The position numbers and the translations under genes were made by a program. A stretch of DNA of 64,000 bases from an uncultured Prevotellaceae bacterium (lineage in GTDB: Bacteria > Bacteroidota > Bacteroidia > Bacteroidales > Bacteroidaceae), in assembly GCA_947166345.1 (NCBI GenBank), contig CAMVDU010000005.1, forward strand, positions 37,639 to 101,638. Reading direction: 5' to 3'. Below the pieces are notes generated by a model that saw nothing but the letters and a program-made list of their open reading frames with translations, was not told the origin of the DNA and ran no database searches. Below, one piece after another: positions 43,408 through 54,394 of this stretch. The stretch's first letter is position 1; each line of letters starts with the position of its first letter.

Positions 43408-44499
43408 TTATTCGACGACGCCAAACTTATAAATCGTCTTCTGCTTGTAGCGCTGTCCGGGATTCAGCACAACGCTGGGGAAGTAAGGACGATTGGGAGA
43501 GTCGGGGAAGTGCTGGGCCTCGAAGCATACTGCGCTGCGACGGGGGAAGGTGCAACCGTTGGCACCCTTGTAGCCGTTGAGGTAGTTGCCAGAGTATAGC
43601 TGCATACCAGGCTCGGTAGTGAAGACCTCGAGGGTACGTCCGCTCTTGGGCTCGGTCACCTTGGCAGCAAACGAGAGCTCACCCTCTTCCTTCTTGTTCA
43701 GCACGTAGTTGTGGTCGTAGCCGTTGCCAAACTTAATCTGCTCATTATCAGCGTCGATACCGTCGCCGAAGGGCTTGGGCTTGCGGAAGTCGAAAGGCGT
43801 GCCTTCAACCTTCAGAATCTCACCCGTAGGAATAGCGGTGGCGTCGGTAGGCAGGTAGAAGTCAGCATTAATCTCGCAGATCTGGTCCTCAATTGTTGGG
43901 GTGGGATCGGCTGTGCCTGCCAGTGAGAAGAAGGCGTGGTGTGTCAGGTTGACAATGGTCTTCTTGTTGGTGGTAGCCAGATACTCGATGACCAACTCGT
44001 TCTGGTCGGTGAAGGTAAACTCTACCGTGACATCGAGCTCACCGGTGAAGCCTTCCTCACCATAGCTGGAGATGCGGTGCAATGCCAGCGAGCGGGGACC
44101 CATCTGGCGGGCATCCCATACCTTGGCGTTGAAACCGATGGCACCTCCGTGAAGGTGGTTGGGACCGTTGTTGATGAAGAGCTGATACTCCTTGCCATTC
44201 AGCGTGAACTGGCCCTTGCAGATGCGGTTGCCCCAGCGACCGATCAGCGTTGACAGGTAGGGCTCGTTGCCGCTTGTCAGCTGCTTGATGTTAGCATGGC
44301 CCTGGATGACATTACCAACGTTGCCGTTCTTGTCGGGCACCATGATGGCACAGATGGCACCACCGTAGTTGGAGATTGCTACTTCGTAACCTTTGCGGTT
44401 GCGCAAAATGTAAAGGTCTGTTTTTTTACCGTTGATAGTGGTTTGAAAATCTTCGCGTTTCAAACCACAAAGATTCGCATTTTCTGTAATGTTTGCCAT
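43408..44499 (-). CDS. galM: Aldose 1-epimerase (galactose mutarotase)
   Basis: It interconverts alpha and beta anomers of galactose and feeds galactokinase. The 363-residue beta-sandwich shows SNYGGAICAIMVPDKNGNVG, LIGRWGNRICKGQFTLNGKE (substrate Arg), NGPNHLHGGAIGFNAKVWDA (His), and the C-terminal TEPGMQLYSGN with catalytic Glu in AVCFEAQHFPDSPNRPYFPS. It is the first gene of the galactose unit, behind the folC terminator. TTACTTTG at about 44530-44537 (minus strand) is a weak -7-like site. Confidence 0.94.
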   Translation of the reverse strand: MANITENANLCGLKREDFQTTINGKKTDLYILRNRKGYEVAISNYGGAICAIMVPDKNGNVGNVIQGHANIKQLTSGNEPYLSTLIGRWGNRICKGQFTLNGKEYQLFINNGPNHLHGGAIGFNAKVWDARQMGPRSLALHRISSYGEEGFTGELDVTVEFTFTDQNELVIEYLATTNKKTIVNLTHHAFFSLAGTADPTPTIEDQICEINADFYLPTDATAIPTGEILKVEGTPFDFRKPKPFGDGIDADNEQIKFGNGYDHNYVLNKKEEGELSFAAKVTEPKSGRTLEVFTTEPGMQLYSGNYLNGYKGANGCTFPRRSAVCFEAQHFPDSPNRPYFPSVVLNPGQRYKQKTIYKFGVVE

Positions 44500-44540
44500 A
44501 ACGAATAGTTTTAGTTACTGAATCTAAGATGCAAAGTAAC

Positions 44541-44572
44541 AAAAAAAAGCCGACATGTGCAAGCATATCGGC
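44541..44572 (-). terminator. Terminator of folC
   Basis: GCCGACATG (44549-44557) pairs with CATATCGGC (44564-44572), one G-U pair. On the minus strand eight T residues follow. The A-run on the other side could make it bidirectional. Confidence 0.8.
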
Positions 44573-44594
44573 AAAAAAATGGTGTTAAAGATAA

Positions 44595-45857
44595 CTAAAT
44601 CGTTGTTTTTAGGTATTCGGCCACCACATAGGTGCTGCCTCCGATGAACACGAAATCGCTGGGGGTGGCAGCATGGAGCGCGGCATTAACCGCTTCTGCA
44701 ACAGTGGGATAGGCATCTCCCGTAAGTCCCAAAGTCTTGCCTTTCTCCACCAAATGGTCGGCAGGAATGGCTCTGTGGGTGGGAGCCTGCGTAAAATAGT
44801 ATTTTGCGTCTTTTGGCAGCATTGTCATCACCGTGTTCACATCTTTGTCGCTCACCATACCGAACACGATGTGGCGCTTCTGACATGTTACCGAAGCAAT
44901 CTGTCGGCTCAGGTATTCCCATCCTCCAACGTTGTGACCGGTGTCGCAAACCACCAGCGGTTGGTCGCCCATCTTCTGCCAGCGAGCCATCAGACCTGTG
45001 TTTTCTGCCACATGGTTGAACACGTCGTAGTTCACCTCTTTTAATATACCAAGGGCCAGCAGCTGGTTCAGGGCGTGCAGCACGGTGTTGGTGTTCTTCA
45101 GCTGATAGATGCCTTTCAGGTCGCCTTCGAACGTGATGCCGTCAACTGTCGTGTAGTGCCCGTCTTTCATTTCTACCAGCGTTGTCTCGTCAGCAAAGGT
45201 GATGGGCGCATGCTGTTCTTTGGCTTTTGCCTCGAAGACGGGTTTGGTTTCTGGTGTGGTCTCACCGATGACGACTGGCACACCTTCTTTAATAATACCA
45301 GCCTTCTCGCCGGCAATCTTTGCCAGTGTGTCGCCCAGCATGTCTGTGTGGTCTAATGAGATGTTGGTGATGACTGACAGAATTGGCGTGATGATGTTGG
45401 TACAGTCAAGTCGCCCGCCAAGTCCCACCTCGATGACAGCGATATCTACCTGCTGGTCCTTGAAATACTTAAAGGCCAATGCAGTAGTCAACTCGAAAAA
45501 TGAAGGGGAGAGGTGTGAGTTCCATCTGATAAAGTCCTCAACAAAGTTGATGACGTACTGTTCAGAAATCATCTTGCCGTTCACACGGATGCGCTCACGG
45601 AAGTCAACGAGATGGGGCGAGGTGTAGAGTCCGACCTTGTAGCCGGCATCCTGAAGATGGGCAGCTAAGGTGTGTGACACCGATCCTTTGCCGTTGGTTC
45701 CTGCTACGTGTATGGTCTTGAACGAACGGTGGGGGTGCCCATAATAATCATCAAGGGTCAGCGTGTTAGCCAACCCTTCGTTGAATCCCGTCTTGCCCGA
45801 CTTCTCAAAGCTTGGGGTCTGACGGAACAGATAGTCACATGTCTCCTGATAATCCAT
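44595..45857 (-). CDS. folC: Bifunctional folylpolyglutamate/dihydrofolate synthase
   Basis: A 420-residue Mur-ligase-family enzyme that adds glutamate to folates. HVAGTNGKGSVSHTLAAHLQ near residue 50 is the ATP loop. IAVIEVGLGGRLDCTNIITP and SLDHTDMLGDTLAKIAGEKA are the magnesium/folate blocks, and VVCDTGHNVGGWEYLSRQIA is the C-terminal signature. It lies 6 nt downstream of dnaJ in the same direction. Confidence 0.95.
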   Translation of the reverse strand: MDYQETCDYLFRQTPSFEKSGKTGFNEGLANTLTLDDYYGHPHRSFKTIHVAGTNGKGSVSHTLAAHLQDAGYKVGLYTSPHLVDFRERIRVNGKMISEQYVINFVEDFIRWNSHLSPSFFELTTALAFKYFKDQQVDIAVIEVGLGGRLDCTNIITPILSVITNISLDHTDMLGDTLAKIAGEKAGIIKEGVPVVIGETTPETKPVFEAKAKEQHAPITFADETTLVEMKDGHYTTVDGITFEGDLKGIYQLKNTNTVLHALNQLLALGILKEVNYDVFNHVAENTGLMARWQKMGDQPLVVCDTGHNVGGWEYLSRQIASVTCQKRHIVFGMVSDKDVNTVMTMLPKDAKYYFTQAPTHRAIPADHLVEKGKTLGLTGDAYPTVAEAVNAALHAATPSDFVFIGGSTYVVAEYLKTTI

Positions 45858-45863
45858 CGTTGA

Positions 45864-47036
45864 TTATGCGAAGTAGTTCTTGAACTTCTTGAAGATAGAC
45901 TCCTTGGTCATGTTGTCGCCCTTGAAGTTGTCGCTATTCTTGAATGCTTCCAAAGCTTTGCGTTCATCGGCCGACAGAGTCTTGGGTACATAAACGCTGA
46001 TGTTGACCAATAGGTCGCCACGTCCGTTTCCATAACCCTGGACAGCGGGAAGGCCTTTTCCACGCAGACGCATAGTCTTGCCTGGCTGGGTGCCATTGTC
46101 TATCTTCACTCTTACGGCCTTTCCTTCGATGGTCGGTATTTCAACCTCGCCTCCAAGGGCTGCCGTTGGGAAATCGAGTAGGAGGTTATAGATGAGGTCG
46201 TTGCCATCGCGGACAAAGGTACTGTTGGGCTCCTCTTCTATATATACCTGTATGTCACCAGCCACACCGTTGCGCTGTCCGGCATTACCCTTGCCAGGCA
46301 CGTTGACCACCATACCCTCGGCAACACCTGCGGGTATCTTAATCTCAACCACCTCTTCTCCTTTCACCACACCGGTGCCACCGCATTCGCGACATTTATT
46401 CTTGATAACCTTGCCGTCGCCCTGACAGGTAGGACACACCGTCTGTGTCTGCATCATGCCAAACAGACTCTGTGTGGTACGGATGACGTAGCCCGAACCA
46501 TGACACTGCGGACAGGTCTCCGACGCGCTGCCGCCCTCGGCACCAGTGCCGTGACAGTGCTGACAGGTCACATCCTTACGAACCTTGAACTTCTTGGTGA
46601 CGCCTTCACTCACTTCCTGTAGCGACAGACGCACCTTCAGACGCAGGTCGTTGCCACGATGCTGGGCGCGACCACCACCGCTACTGTGACCTCCAAAGCC
46701 TCCAAAACCACCGAAGCCGTGACCTCCGAATACGTCGCCGAACATCGAGAAGATGTCGTCCATGTTCATTGACGCACCACCAAAGCCACCGAAGCCACCG
46801 GCACCACCCGTCGGACCGTCAAAGCCGAACTGGTCGTACTGCTGACGCTTCTGGGGGTCGTGCAGCACATTGTATGCCTCAGCAGCCTCCTTGAACTTCT
46901 CCTCGGCCTCTTTGTCGCCCGGGTTACGGTCAGGGTGGTATTTGATGGCTATCTTTCGATAGGCCTTCTTTATCTCGTCTTCAGAGGCAGTCTTGCTGAC
47001 TCCAAGTACCTCGTAATAGTCTCTTTTCTGTGCCAT
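45864..47036 (-). CDS. dnaJ: Chaperone DnaJ
   Basis: The J domain ([23 protein letters not shown] at about 34-36) is followed by a long Gly/Phe-rich segment (about 75-130). Four CxxCxGxG zinc motifs ([32 protein letters not shown]) and the C-terminal substrate domains come next. At 390 residues it is a full type I DnaJ that stimulates DnaK. It follows grpE by 39 nt, and that gap holds a heptamer tract. Confidence 0.97.
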   Translation of the reverse strand: MAQKRDYYEVLGVSKTASEDEIKKAYRKIAIKYHPDRNPGDKEAEEKFKEAAEAYNVLHDPQKRQQYDQFGFDGPTGGAGGFGGFGGASMNMDDIFSMFGDVFGGHGFGGFGGFGGHSSGGGRAQHRGNDLRLKVRLSLQEVSEGVTKKFKVRKDVTCQHCHGTGAEGGSASETCPQCHGSGYVIRTTQSLFGMMQTQTVCPTCQGDGKVIKNKCRECGGTGVVKGEEVVEIKIPAGVAEGMVVNVPGKGNAGQRNGVAGDIQVYIEEEPNSTFVRDGNDLIYNLLLDFPTAALGGEVEIPTIEGKAVRVKIDNGTQPGKTMRLRGKGLPAVQGYGNGRGDLLVNISVYVPKTLSADERKALEAFKNSDNFKGDNMTKESIFKKFKNYFA

Positions 47037-47043
47037 GTAATTA

Positions 47044-47071
47044 TCAATTGTGAATTGTCAATTGCCCATTG
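47044..47071. repeat. Heptamer tract between dnaJ and grpE
   Basis: Units TCAATTG, TGAATTG, TCAATTG, CCCATTG. The same TCAATTG unit is found in fmt, menA and upstream of ribE. Confidence 0.85.
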
Positions 47072-47075
47072 TGAC

Positions 47076-47678
47076 CTACTGTCCTACTGCCACTTTCGCG
47101 TAGCGGATCACTTTGTCGTTCAGTTTATAGCCTGTAGCCATGCAGTCGATGACCTTACCTTTCTTGTCGTCACCCATACCTGGCACTAGTGCGATAGCCT
47201 CGTGCAGGTTGGTGTCGAAGTCGGCATCCTCGGTCTCAATCTTACTGACGCCCTGCGTCTCAAGTACCTTCATCAACTTCTGGTAGATGAGTGTCATGCC
47301 CTCGCGAAGTACCTGTGGGTCGTCGGTCTTTTCGCCGTTGGCAATGGCACGCTCCATGTCGTCAATGACAGGCAACAGGGCCGTGATAGTTTTCTCGCCA
47401 CCGTTCAGAATTAACTCGGCACGCTCCTTGAGGGTGCGTTTGCGATAGTTGTCGAACTCGGCAGTCTTATAAAGCATCTGTGTCTTTAACGACTCGACCT
47501 CGGCTTTCAGCTGATCAAGGTCTGATGGAGCCTCTGCGGCTTCTGAGCCTTCTGAGGTCTCTGAGGCTTCTGGGGCTTCTTGGCTATTTGTATCTGACAG
47601 TTCGTCAGCAGGTGTTTCGACTGCCATTTCGTCAGTCGTCACCTTCTCATCTTCAATATTGATATTCTTTTCTTCCAT
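47076..47678 (-). CDS. grpE: Nucleotide exchange factor GrpE
   Basis: A 200-residue DnaK exchange factor. The first 60 residues are acidic and low-complexity (EAPEASETSEGSEAAEAPSD). A long helix with KTQMLYKTAEFDNYRKRTLK and the C-terminal beta wing GVSKIETEDADFDTNLHEAI with VIRYAKVAVGQ follow. It is upstream of dnaJ in the same unit, as in other Bacteroidales. Confidence 0.95.
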   Translation of the reverse strand: MEEKNINIEDEKVTTDEMAVETPADELSDTNSQEAPEASETSEGSEAAEAPSDLDQLKAEVESLKTQMLYKTAEFDNYRKRTLKERAELILNGGEKTITALLPVIDDMERAIANGEKTDDPQVLREGMTLIYQKLMKVLETQGVSKIETEDADFDTNLHEAIALVPGMGDDKKGKVIDCMATGYKLNDKVIRYAKVAVGQ

Positions 47679-47720
47679 AATTGTTGCGTTTTACTGAATG
47701 AATGCAAAAAGCGTGCCGTG

Positions 47721-47751
47721 AAAAATCCGAACCGTTTGAGCGATTCGGATT
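47721..47751 (-). terminator. Terminator of the ABC-F gene
   Basis: AATCCGAA (47724-47731) pairs with TTCGGATT (47744-47751). On the minus strand the stem is followed by a T-run (TTTTT counting the pairing Ts). It lies 12 nt after the stop codon. Confidence 0.8.
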
Positions 47752-47762
47752 ATGTATTGCTT

Positions 47763-49400
<1,638 letters not shown>

Positions 49401-50003
49401 TTATTTGAGTTCCTGAAGACGGGCAATATACTTGCCGATGATGTCGAACTCCAGGTTCACCACCGTGCCCACCTCTATATCCTGAAAGTTGGTGTGCTCC
49501 ATGGTGTAGGGGATAATGGCTACCTGGAAGGTGTTCTTTGTGGGACGGCATACCGTGAGCGACACGCCGTTCACCGTCACCGAACCCTTATCTACTGTGA
49601 AATAGCCGCGAAGGGCCATCTCGCGGTCTTCCTTGTATTCGAAGGTGAAGTACGTGCTGCCGTCTGCATCCTCCTTGGCAATACATCTGGCTGTTTCATC
49701 TACATGACCTTGCACGATATGACCGTCCAGACGTCCGTTCATCAGCATCGAACGCTCCACGTTCACCTTGTCGCCAACCTTCAGCAGTCCCAGGTTCGAC
49801 CGCTCCAGTGTCTCCTTCATGGCTGTCACCACGTAGTTGCCATCCTCAATGGCTACCACCGTCAGGCACACACCATTGTGGGCCACACTTTGGTCAATGC
49901 TCAGTTCGTTCACAAACGAGCAGGAGAGTGTGAAGTCAATGTTTTCCCTGTCTTTCTTGATTGCTATGACGGTAGCAAACTCCTCAATAATTCCCGAGAA
50001 CAT
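49401..50003 (-). CDS. ribE: Riboflavin synthase (alpha chain)
   Basis: It makes riboflavin from two lumazines. The 200-residue protein has the two tandem lumazine-binding barrels. It starts MFSGIIEEFATVIAIKKDRE, with SVAHNGVCLTVVAIEDGNYV and DGHIVQGHVDETARCIAKED in the first, and GSVTVNGVSLTVCRPTKNTF in the second. A TCAATTG heptamer tract and a structured RNA lie immediately upstream. No FMN riboswitch features were recognised. Riboflavin supply matters here because NQR and RNF use covalent FMN. Confidence 0.95.
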   Translation of the reverse strand: MFSGIIEEFATVIAIKKDRENIDFTLSCSFVNELSIDQSVAHNGVCLTVVAIEDGNYVVTAMKETLERSNLGLLKVGDKVNVERSMLMNGRLDGHIVQGHVDETARCIAKEDADGSTYFTFEYKEDREMALRGYFTVDKGSVTVNGVSLTVCRPTKNTFQVAIIPYTMEHTNFQDIEVGTVVNLEFDIIGKYIARLQELK

Positions 50004-50037
50004 TAATTATAAATTATCAATTGTCAATTATCAATTT
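50003..50037. repeat. Heptamer tract upstream of ribE
   Basis: Units TAAATTA, TCAATTG, TCAATTA, TCAATTT directly before the ribE start codon and after the U-run of the structured RNA. Confidence 0.8.
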
Positions 50038-50040
50038 GGA

Positions 50041-50232
50041 AAAAGGGCCGCACGGTGATGTGATGAAAACTCCTTTATCACAAGTTATGGGCGCTCTCCG
50101 TCGTTGTAATCCATCGGCATTCGTATGAAAGCTTGGTTAATGGCCCGCCATTGACAAGAGAAGACATCCCGAGTTTCAACGTTATTTGATGAGTATCCCG
50201 ATCGAACCGATACGGCCCTATGTCTTTTTCGG
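50041..50232 (-). ncRNA. ssrS: Structured RNA, candidate 6S RNA
   Basis: On the minus strand a promoter box (TACCTTTG, 50243 to 50236) precedes a transcript of about 190 nt. Its 5' AGGGCCG...CGG pairs with the 3' CCG..CGGCCCT just before a T-run at about 50041-50045. Inside, GUUG/CAAC and UCGG/CCGA pairs form an upper stem with a terminal hairpin (AAUGG/CCAUU). The large central bubble carries a small hairpin on its 3' side (UGUGAU/AUCACA). This closing stem, central bubble and apical stem arrangement, with about 190 nt and its own promoter, is the 6S architecture. No covariance search was possible. Exact ends are estimates. Confidence 0.6.
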
Positions 50233-50235
50233 CTG

Positions 50236-50243
50236 CAAAGGTA
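50236..50243 (-). promoter_or_regulatory. -7 box of the candidate 6S RNA
   Basis: TACCTTTG on the minus strand, with the predicted RNA 5' end a few nt downstream. Confidence 0.65.
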
Positions 50244-50282
50244 CAAAATAAAAATGAAAATCAGAAAAAAACTGCGATTTCT

Positions 50283-50313
50283 TTTGTTTTTCGCTCTGTT
50301 TGCACTACCTTTG
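50283..50313 (+). promoter_or_regulatory. Promoter of the GH2 gene
   Basis: TTTG (50283-50286) and TACCTTTG (50306-50313) are 19 nt apart, 23 nt before the ATG. Confidence 0.75.
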
Positions 50314-50336
50314 TAGCCATAAAACAATTCTAAACA

Positions 50337-52742
50337 ATGAAAAGACTAACGACACTACTGACATTATGCCTGACAGCGATGATGCTGACGGCTCAGACAC
50401 GAATGGTGATGAACTTGAACTACGGCTGGCGTTTCTTTGCTGGAGACCTCACTGGTGGAGCCTCTGTATCGCTCGACGACAGTAGTTGGCGAACTGTCAA
50501 TGTGCCTCACGACTTCCAGATAGAGCAGCCGTGGGTGGCACCTGCAGCTGATGAGAAGGCCGACAACAGCGATGCGGCTGCTAATATCAAGAGCCGCCTC
50601 AGTAGTCGAGGCTTCAAGGAGATGGGCAAGGGCTGGTACCGCTATCACCTCGTGCCTGCTGACTCGTTGAAGGGTCGTCGGTTGCTATTGCAGTTCGACG
50701 GCATCATGTACACGGGCGACGTCTATCTGAACGGCACCAGGATCGGTGGCACGGACTATGGCTATGTAGGTTTCGAGATCGACATTACAGATAAGTTGCG
50801 CTTTGGTCAGGACAACATTATTGCCGTCCTTGCCGATACGCGCGAACCTAACAACTCACGTTGGTACACGGGCGGCGGTCTGTTCCGTAGTGTCAGGTTG
50901 GTGACCATGTCTAAAGACCTGTACTTTGAGCGTCATCCATTATATATCACCACCCGCGATAACCATTATGTGTCGTTACAAGCCGAGCTGACGAATAAGT
51001 CGCGTGACAAAGAGGTCAGTCTCAGGGTGACCATCCTTGACCCCAATGGTAAGCAGGTATACGAGCAGACAACAGTTGTGAAACGTATCACGGCATCGCG
51101 CACACAAGAGGCACGTCTGCCAGAGATAGAGATTGAGAATCCGCAGGTGTGGGACCTCGATACCCCCCGACTCTATACTGCTGTCGTCACGCTACTGAGA
51201 AAGAACGGTACGGTGGCCGACGAGGTGACTGAGCATTTCGGCATCCGCACCATTGAGATAGGACCCGACTACGGTTTAAAGCTCAACGGCAAGAAGGTGC
51301 TTTTGAAGGGCTATGCCAACCACCACTCGTTGGGTGCTCTTGGCGCTGCTGCCTATCCGCGTGCCATTGAGAAGCGCATACAGCTGATGAAAGAGTGGGG
51401 CATCAACCATATTCGCACCTCGCACAACCCCTATAGTCGCGAGTTTATTGAGCTGTGCGACAAGAACGGTATCCTAGTGGTCGATGAGTTGTACGACAAG
51501 TGGACACGTCAGCATACAGGCGGACGTGTAGCCTTTGAACAGCTGTGGCAACATGATGTACCCGAATGGGTGAAGCGCGACCGCAATTCACCATCGGTGG
51601 TGATGTGGAGTCTGGGCAACGAGCTGCAACAAGACCCTAACCAGCCTTACAACGACTTCGGCGTGACGATGTATAAACTGCAGAAGACACTTTTGGAACG
51701 CTATGACACCACCCGCAATGTGACCGTAGCCATGCACCCCCGCTACCGCAACTGGGAAACAGACTCACTGCCTTGTGATCTGGCGATGATCACCGACGTG
51801 CAGGCATATAACTACAGGTATATGTACTTCCCTGGCGACGGCCGCCGCTTCCCCTGGATGACGTTCTACCAGAGTGAGGCCTCGACACAGGCCATGGGTC
51901 AGAACTACTTCGAGATGGACCTCGACAAGGTGATAGGTCTTGCCTATTGGGGTGCCATCGACTATCTAGGTGAGAGTATGGGTTGGCCCGCTAAGGGATG
52001 GGCCCAGGGTGTCTTTTATATTGACTTGGAACCCAAGCCTAAGGCCTACTATATGCGCTCGTTCTTCAAGGCTGAAGAGCCAGTGGTACACATAGCCTTC
52101 CTGGAGAGTGAGAATGGTGAGATGTGGAACGGTGTGAAGATGGCCAATGACCGCATGACTGAGATATGGAATCGTCCTGAAGGCTCGAAGGTTGATGTTA
52201 TTATCTATACGAATGCCGATGAGGTGGAACTACTTTTGAACGGCAAGAGTCTGGGACGAAAGAATAACGATGTTGGCAATGCCAAGATGCGCAACCAGAT
52301 ACGCTGGGGAAAAATTGACTACCAGCCCGGTAAGTTGGAAGCTGTGGCTTACAAGGACGGCAAGGTGGTGGCTCGTCATCAGGTGGAGACTACCGGCGAG
52401 CCTGTGAAGCTCATAGCCGAGCCCGACAAACCATCTACCGATACATGGCAGGCTGATGGCATGGACCTGCAGCACGTGCGTGTAACGGCTGTCGATAAGA
52501 AAGGTCGTCAGGTGAGGACTTGCGCCGAGAAGGTGACCTTCAGTGTGGAGGGTAATGCTAAGATTGTCGGCGTCATCAATGGCGATATTACCTCCGACGA
52601 GATGACTGTGGGCAACGAACGCAGTCTCTATAACGGCACGTGTACCGTCATCCTGCGTGCCGACCGCAAGGCAGGACCTGTGGTGCTGAGTGCCTCGGCT
52701 CCAGGTATGAAGCCGGCAAAGATTAAGATGATGACAAAATGA
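50337..52742 (+). CDS. Secreted glycoside hydrolase family 2 enzyme (beta-galactosidase-like)
   Basis: An 801-residue protein with a signal peptide (cleavage near MLTAQ, residue 20). It has an N-terminal sugar-binding domain (NYGWRFFAGDLTGGASVSLD; GKGWYRYHL), an immunoglobulin-like domain (about 190-300) and a TIM barrel (KGYANHHSLGALGAAAYPRA; SLGNELQQDP with acid/base Glu near 427; FYQSEASTQAMG with the probable nucleophile near 520). C-terminal DUF4982/BIG-like domains follow. It should act in the periplasm on beta-galactosides or beta-linked side chains; the substrate is not decided by sequence. Confidence 0.9.
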   Translation: MKRLTTLLTLCLTAMMLTAQTRMVMNLNYGWRFFAGDLTGGASVSLDDSSWRTVNVPHDFQIEQPWVAPAADEKADNSDAAANIKSRLSSRGFKEMGKGWYRYHLVPADSLKGRRLLLQFDGIMYTGDVYLNGTRIGGTDYGYVGFEIDITDKLRFGQDNIIAVLADTREPNNSRWYTGGGLFRSVRLVTMSKDLYFERHPLYITTRDNHYVSLQAELTNKSRDKEVSLRVTILDPNGKQVYEQTTVVKRITASRTQEARLPEIEIENPQVWDLDTPRLYTAVVTLLRKNGTVADEVTEHFGIRTIEIGPDYGLKLNGKKVLLKGYANHHSLGALGAAAYPRAIEKRIQLMKEWGINHIRTSHNPYSREFIELCDKNGILVVDELYDKWTRQHTGGRVAFEQLWQHDVPEWVKRDRNSPSVVMWSLGNELQQDPNQPYNDFGVTMYKLQKTLLERYDTTRNVTVAMHPRYRNWETDSLPCDLAMITDVQAYNYRYMYFPGDGRRFPWMTFYQSEASTQAMGQNYFEMDLDKVIGLAYWGAIDYLGESMGWPAKGWAQGVFYIDLEPKPKAYYMRSFFKAEEPVVHIAFLESENGEMWNGVKMANDRMTEIWNRPEGSKVDVIIYTNADEVELLLNGKSLGRKNNDVGNAKMRNQIRWGKIDYQPGKLEAVAYKDGKVVARHQVETTGEPVKLIAEPDKPSTDTWQADGMDLQHVRVTAVDKKGRQVRTCAEKVTFSVEGNAKIVGVINGDITSDEMTVGNERSLYNGTCTVILRADRKAGPVVLSASAPGMKPAKIKMMTK

Positions 52743-52755
52743 TTTGTACTGAAAT

Positions 52756-53652
52756 ATGAGAATGAATACAGGATATAACCGCGAAGGGGAATACGACCAT
52801 TTCGTGGTGAACGAGAAAAAGCCGCTACTGGAGTGGTTACTGGAGAACGTGAAAGAGAGTCGCACAAAGATCAAGGCGACGCTACAGGGTAGGGGTATCA
52901 AGGTCAATGGCAAGACCGTGAGTCAGTTTGACTTCCCCTTGGAACCCGGCATGAAGGTGGCTGTCAGCAAGACCAAGCGCAACCAGCAAATGTTCAAGAG
53001 CCGCTACGTGAGGATTGTCTATGAGGACCGCTGGCTCATCGTCATTGAGAAGCAGGTAGGCATCCTTTCGATGGCTGCTGGACACGCTTCGCTGAATGTC
53101 AAGGCGGTGCTTGATGACTATTTCAAGAAGTCGCGTCAGAAGTGTACGGCCCATGTGGTACACCGGTTGGACCGCGACACCAGCGGACTGATGGTTTATG
53201 CCAAGGACATGGAGACAGAGCAGATACTAGAGCACCACTGGCATGAGATTGTGTATGACCGCCGTTATGTGGCGGTGCTCAGTGGTGAGATGGAGCAGGA
53301 TGAAGGCACCATCGAAAACTGGCTGAAGGACAACAAGGCTTACATCACCTATTCATCGCCTTTCGATAATGGTGGCAAACTGGCTATCACCCATTTCCAC
53401 GTTCTTGACCGCACTACCGATCACTCGTTGGTGGAGTTTAAGTTGGAGACGGGACGTAAGAACCAGATACGTGTACATGCTGCCGACATGGGATATCCTG
53501 TGTGTGGTGATACAAAGTATGGTAATGGCGACGATCCCTTGCACCGTCTGTGCCTGCATGCCTGGTTGCTGTGTTTCACACATCCTATGACCAACGAGCC
53601 GATGGAGTTTGAGACACCTATTCCTACACCTTTCAAACAACTGTTTAAGTGA
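52756..53652 (+). CDS. RluA-family RNA pseudouridine synthase
   Basis: A 298-residue enzyme. The N-terminal S4-like region (LLEWLLENVKESRTKIKATL, GRGIKVNGKTVSQFDFPLEP) is followed by the catalytic domain with HVVHRLDRDTSGLMVYAKDM (catalytic Asp) and the C-terminal LETGRKNQIRVHAADMGYPV plus GDTKYG. Which uridine it modifies is not clear. It starts 13 nt after the GH2 stop and is probably cotranscribed. A second in-frame ATG 6 nt downstream is also possible. Confidence 0.92.
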   Translation: MRMNTGYNREGEYDHFVVNEKKPLLEWLLENVKESRTKIKATLQGRGIKVNGKTVSQFDFPLEPGMKVAVSKTKRNQQMFKSRYVRIVYEDRWLIVIEKQVGILSMAAGHASLNVKAVLDDYFKKSRQKCTAHVVHRLDRDTSGLMVYAKDMETEQILEHHWHEIVYDRRYVAVLSGEMEQDEGTIENWLKDNKAYITYSSPFDNGGKLAITHFHVLDRTTDHSLVEFKLETGRKNQIRVHAADMGYPVCGDTKYGNGDDPLHRLCLHAWLLCFTHPMTNEPMEFETPIPTPFKQLFK

Positions 53653-53681
53653 TATCTGGTTAAGGGCGGGCAGATTGTGGT

Positions 53682-54323
53682 TTAGCCAACTGTCTCCTGT
53701 GCAAAGAAACGCTCAAACTGTTTGCGAAGCTCAACGGGGTTGGCAATGATGTTGCGAAGCTCGTTCAACTTCTCCTCGTTGGGTGAGCCTGGTATCCACA
53801 AACGGATATAGCCGTGTACGGAGTACTTCTCGTCCATGTGCTGACGGAAGCGCTCCCAGTGTTCTTCCTTCGATTTCTCTGGGTAGTTGGCAAGACCAAA
53901 CTGCACGGTGCGCTGGAACACCACCTCGGGAACGATATCGCGGTCGGCCTCGGCCACAATCTTACCGTAGAGACTGCGGGGAGCATGCGATGCTGAGGCA
54001 CGGTGGTCCTCGACGGCCTCCTTCATGATTTTGATCTGTTCAGGCGAGAACCAGCGTTTCAGTCGGGCATCGCCGGCCAGTATTTTTCCTCCGGTGATAT
54101 GATGGATGGCACGTGGACCGTCCATGCCCAGGTCATGATAGGCGGCAATGGCATAGACCATGTTCATATCCGCACCGGTACGGTTAGCCAGTTCGATGGA
54201 ACGGCGTATGACGCGAACCACGTGTTCGGTGTTGTGGGCACGGTCAAACTGGGCATAACGCGGCAGTATCTGAGTCTCTATGAACTCGACCAAATCAAGG
54301 CTTGCGGTGTTCTTTAGCATCAT
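53682..54323 (-). CDS. HD domain phosphohydrolase
   Basis: A 213-residue protein. Metal ligands are visible in HNTEHVVRV (first His), AAYHDLGMDGPRAIHHITGG (HD pair and next His) and EDHRASASHAPRSLYG, with ADRDIVPEVVFQR containing the last Asp. It belongs to the small HD hydrolases related to YedJ-like enzymes. The substrate is unknown, perhaps a nucleotide. It is a single gene on the minus strand with its own promoter. Confidence 0.88.
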   Translation of the reverse strand: MMLKNTASLDLVEFIETQILPRYAQFDRAHNTEHVVRVIRRSIELANRTGADMNMVYAIAAYHDLGMDGPRAIHHITGGKILAGDARLKRWFSPEQIKIMKEAVEDHRASASHAPRSLYGKIVAEADRDIVPEVVFQRTVQFGLANYPEKSKEEHWERFRQHMDEKYSVHGYIRLWIPGSPNEEKLNELRNIIANPVELRKQFERFFAQETVG

Positions 54324-54338
54324 TTTTCTGTTGTTTCG

Positions 54339-54370
54339 TTTGCAAATGTAGTGATTTTTGTTTACTTTTG
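54339..54370 (+). promoter_or_regulatory. Promoter of menA
   Basis: TTTG (54339-54342) and TACTTTTG (54363-54370) with a 20-nt spacer, 24 nt before the start. The -33 overlaps the divergent -7 box. Confidence 0.7.
54343..54350 (-). promoter_or_regulatory. -7 box of the HD hydrolase gene
   Basis: Minus-strand TACATTTG 19 nt before the start. It overlaps the menA promoter, so the two divergent genes may compete for polymerase. Confidence 0.6.
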
Positions 54371-54394
54371 CAAGCGTTTTCCAAAAAATAATCT

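Noticed and set aside
50041..50250. FMN riboswitch upstream of ribE
   Set aside because: The conserved FMN aptamer segments were not found, while pairing ends, own promoter and T-run fit a free-standing RNA better.
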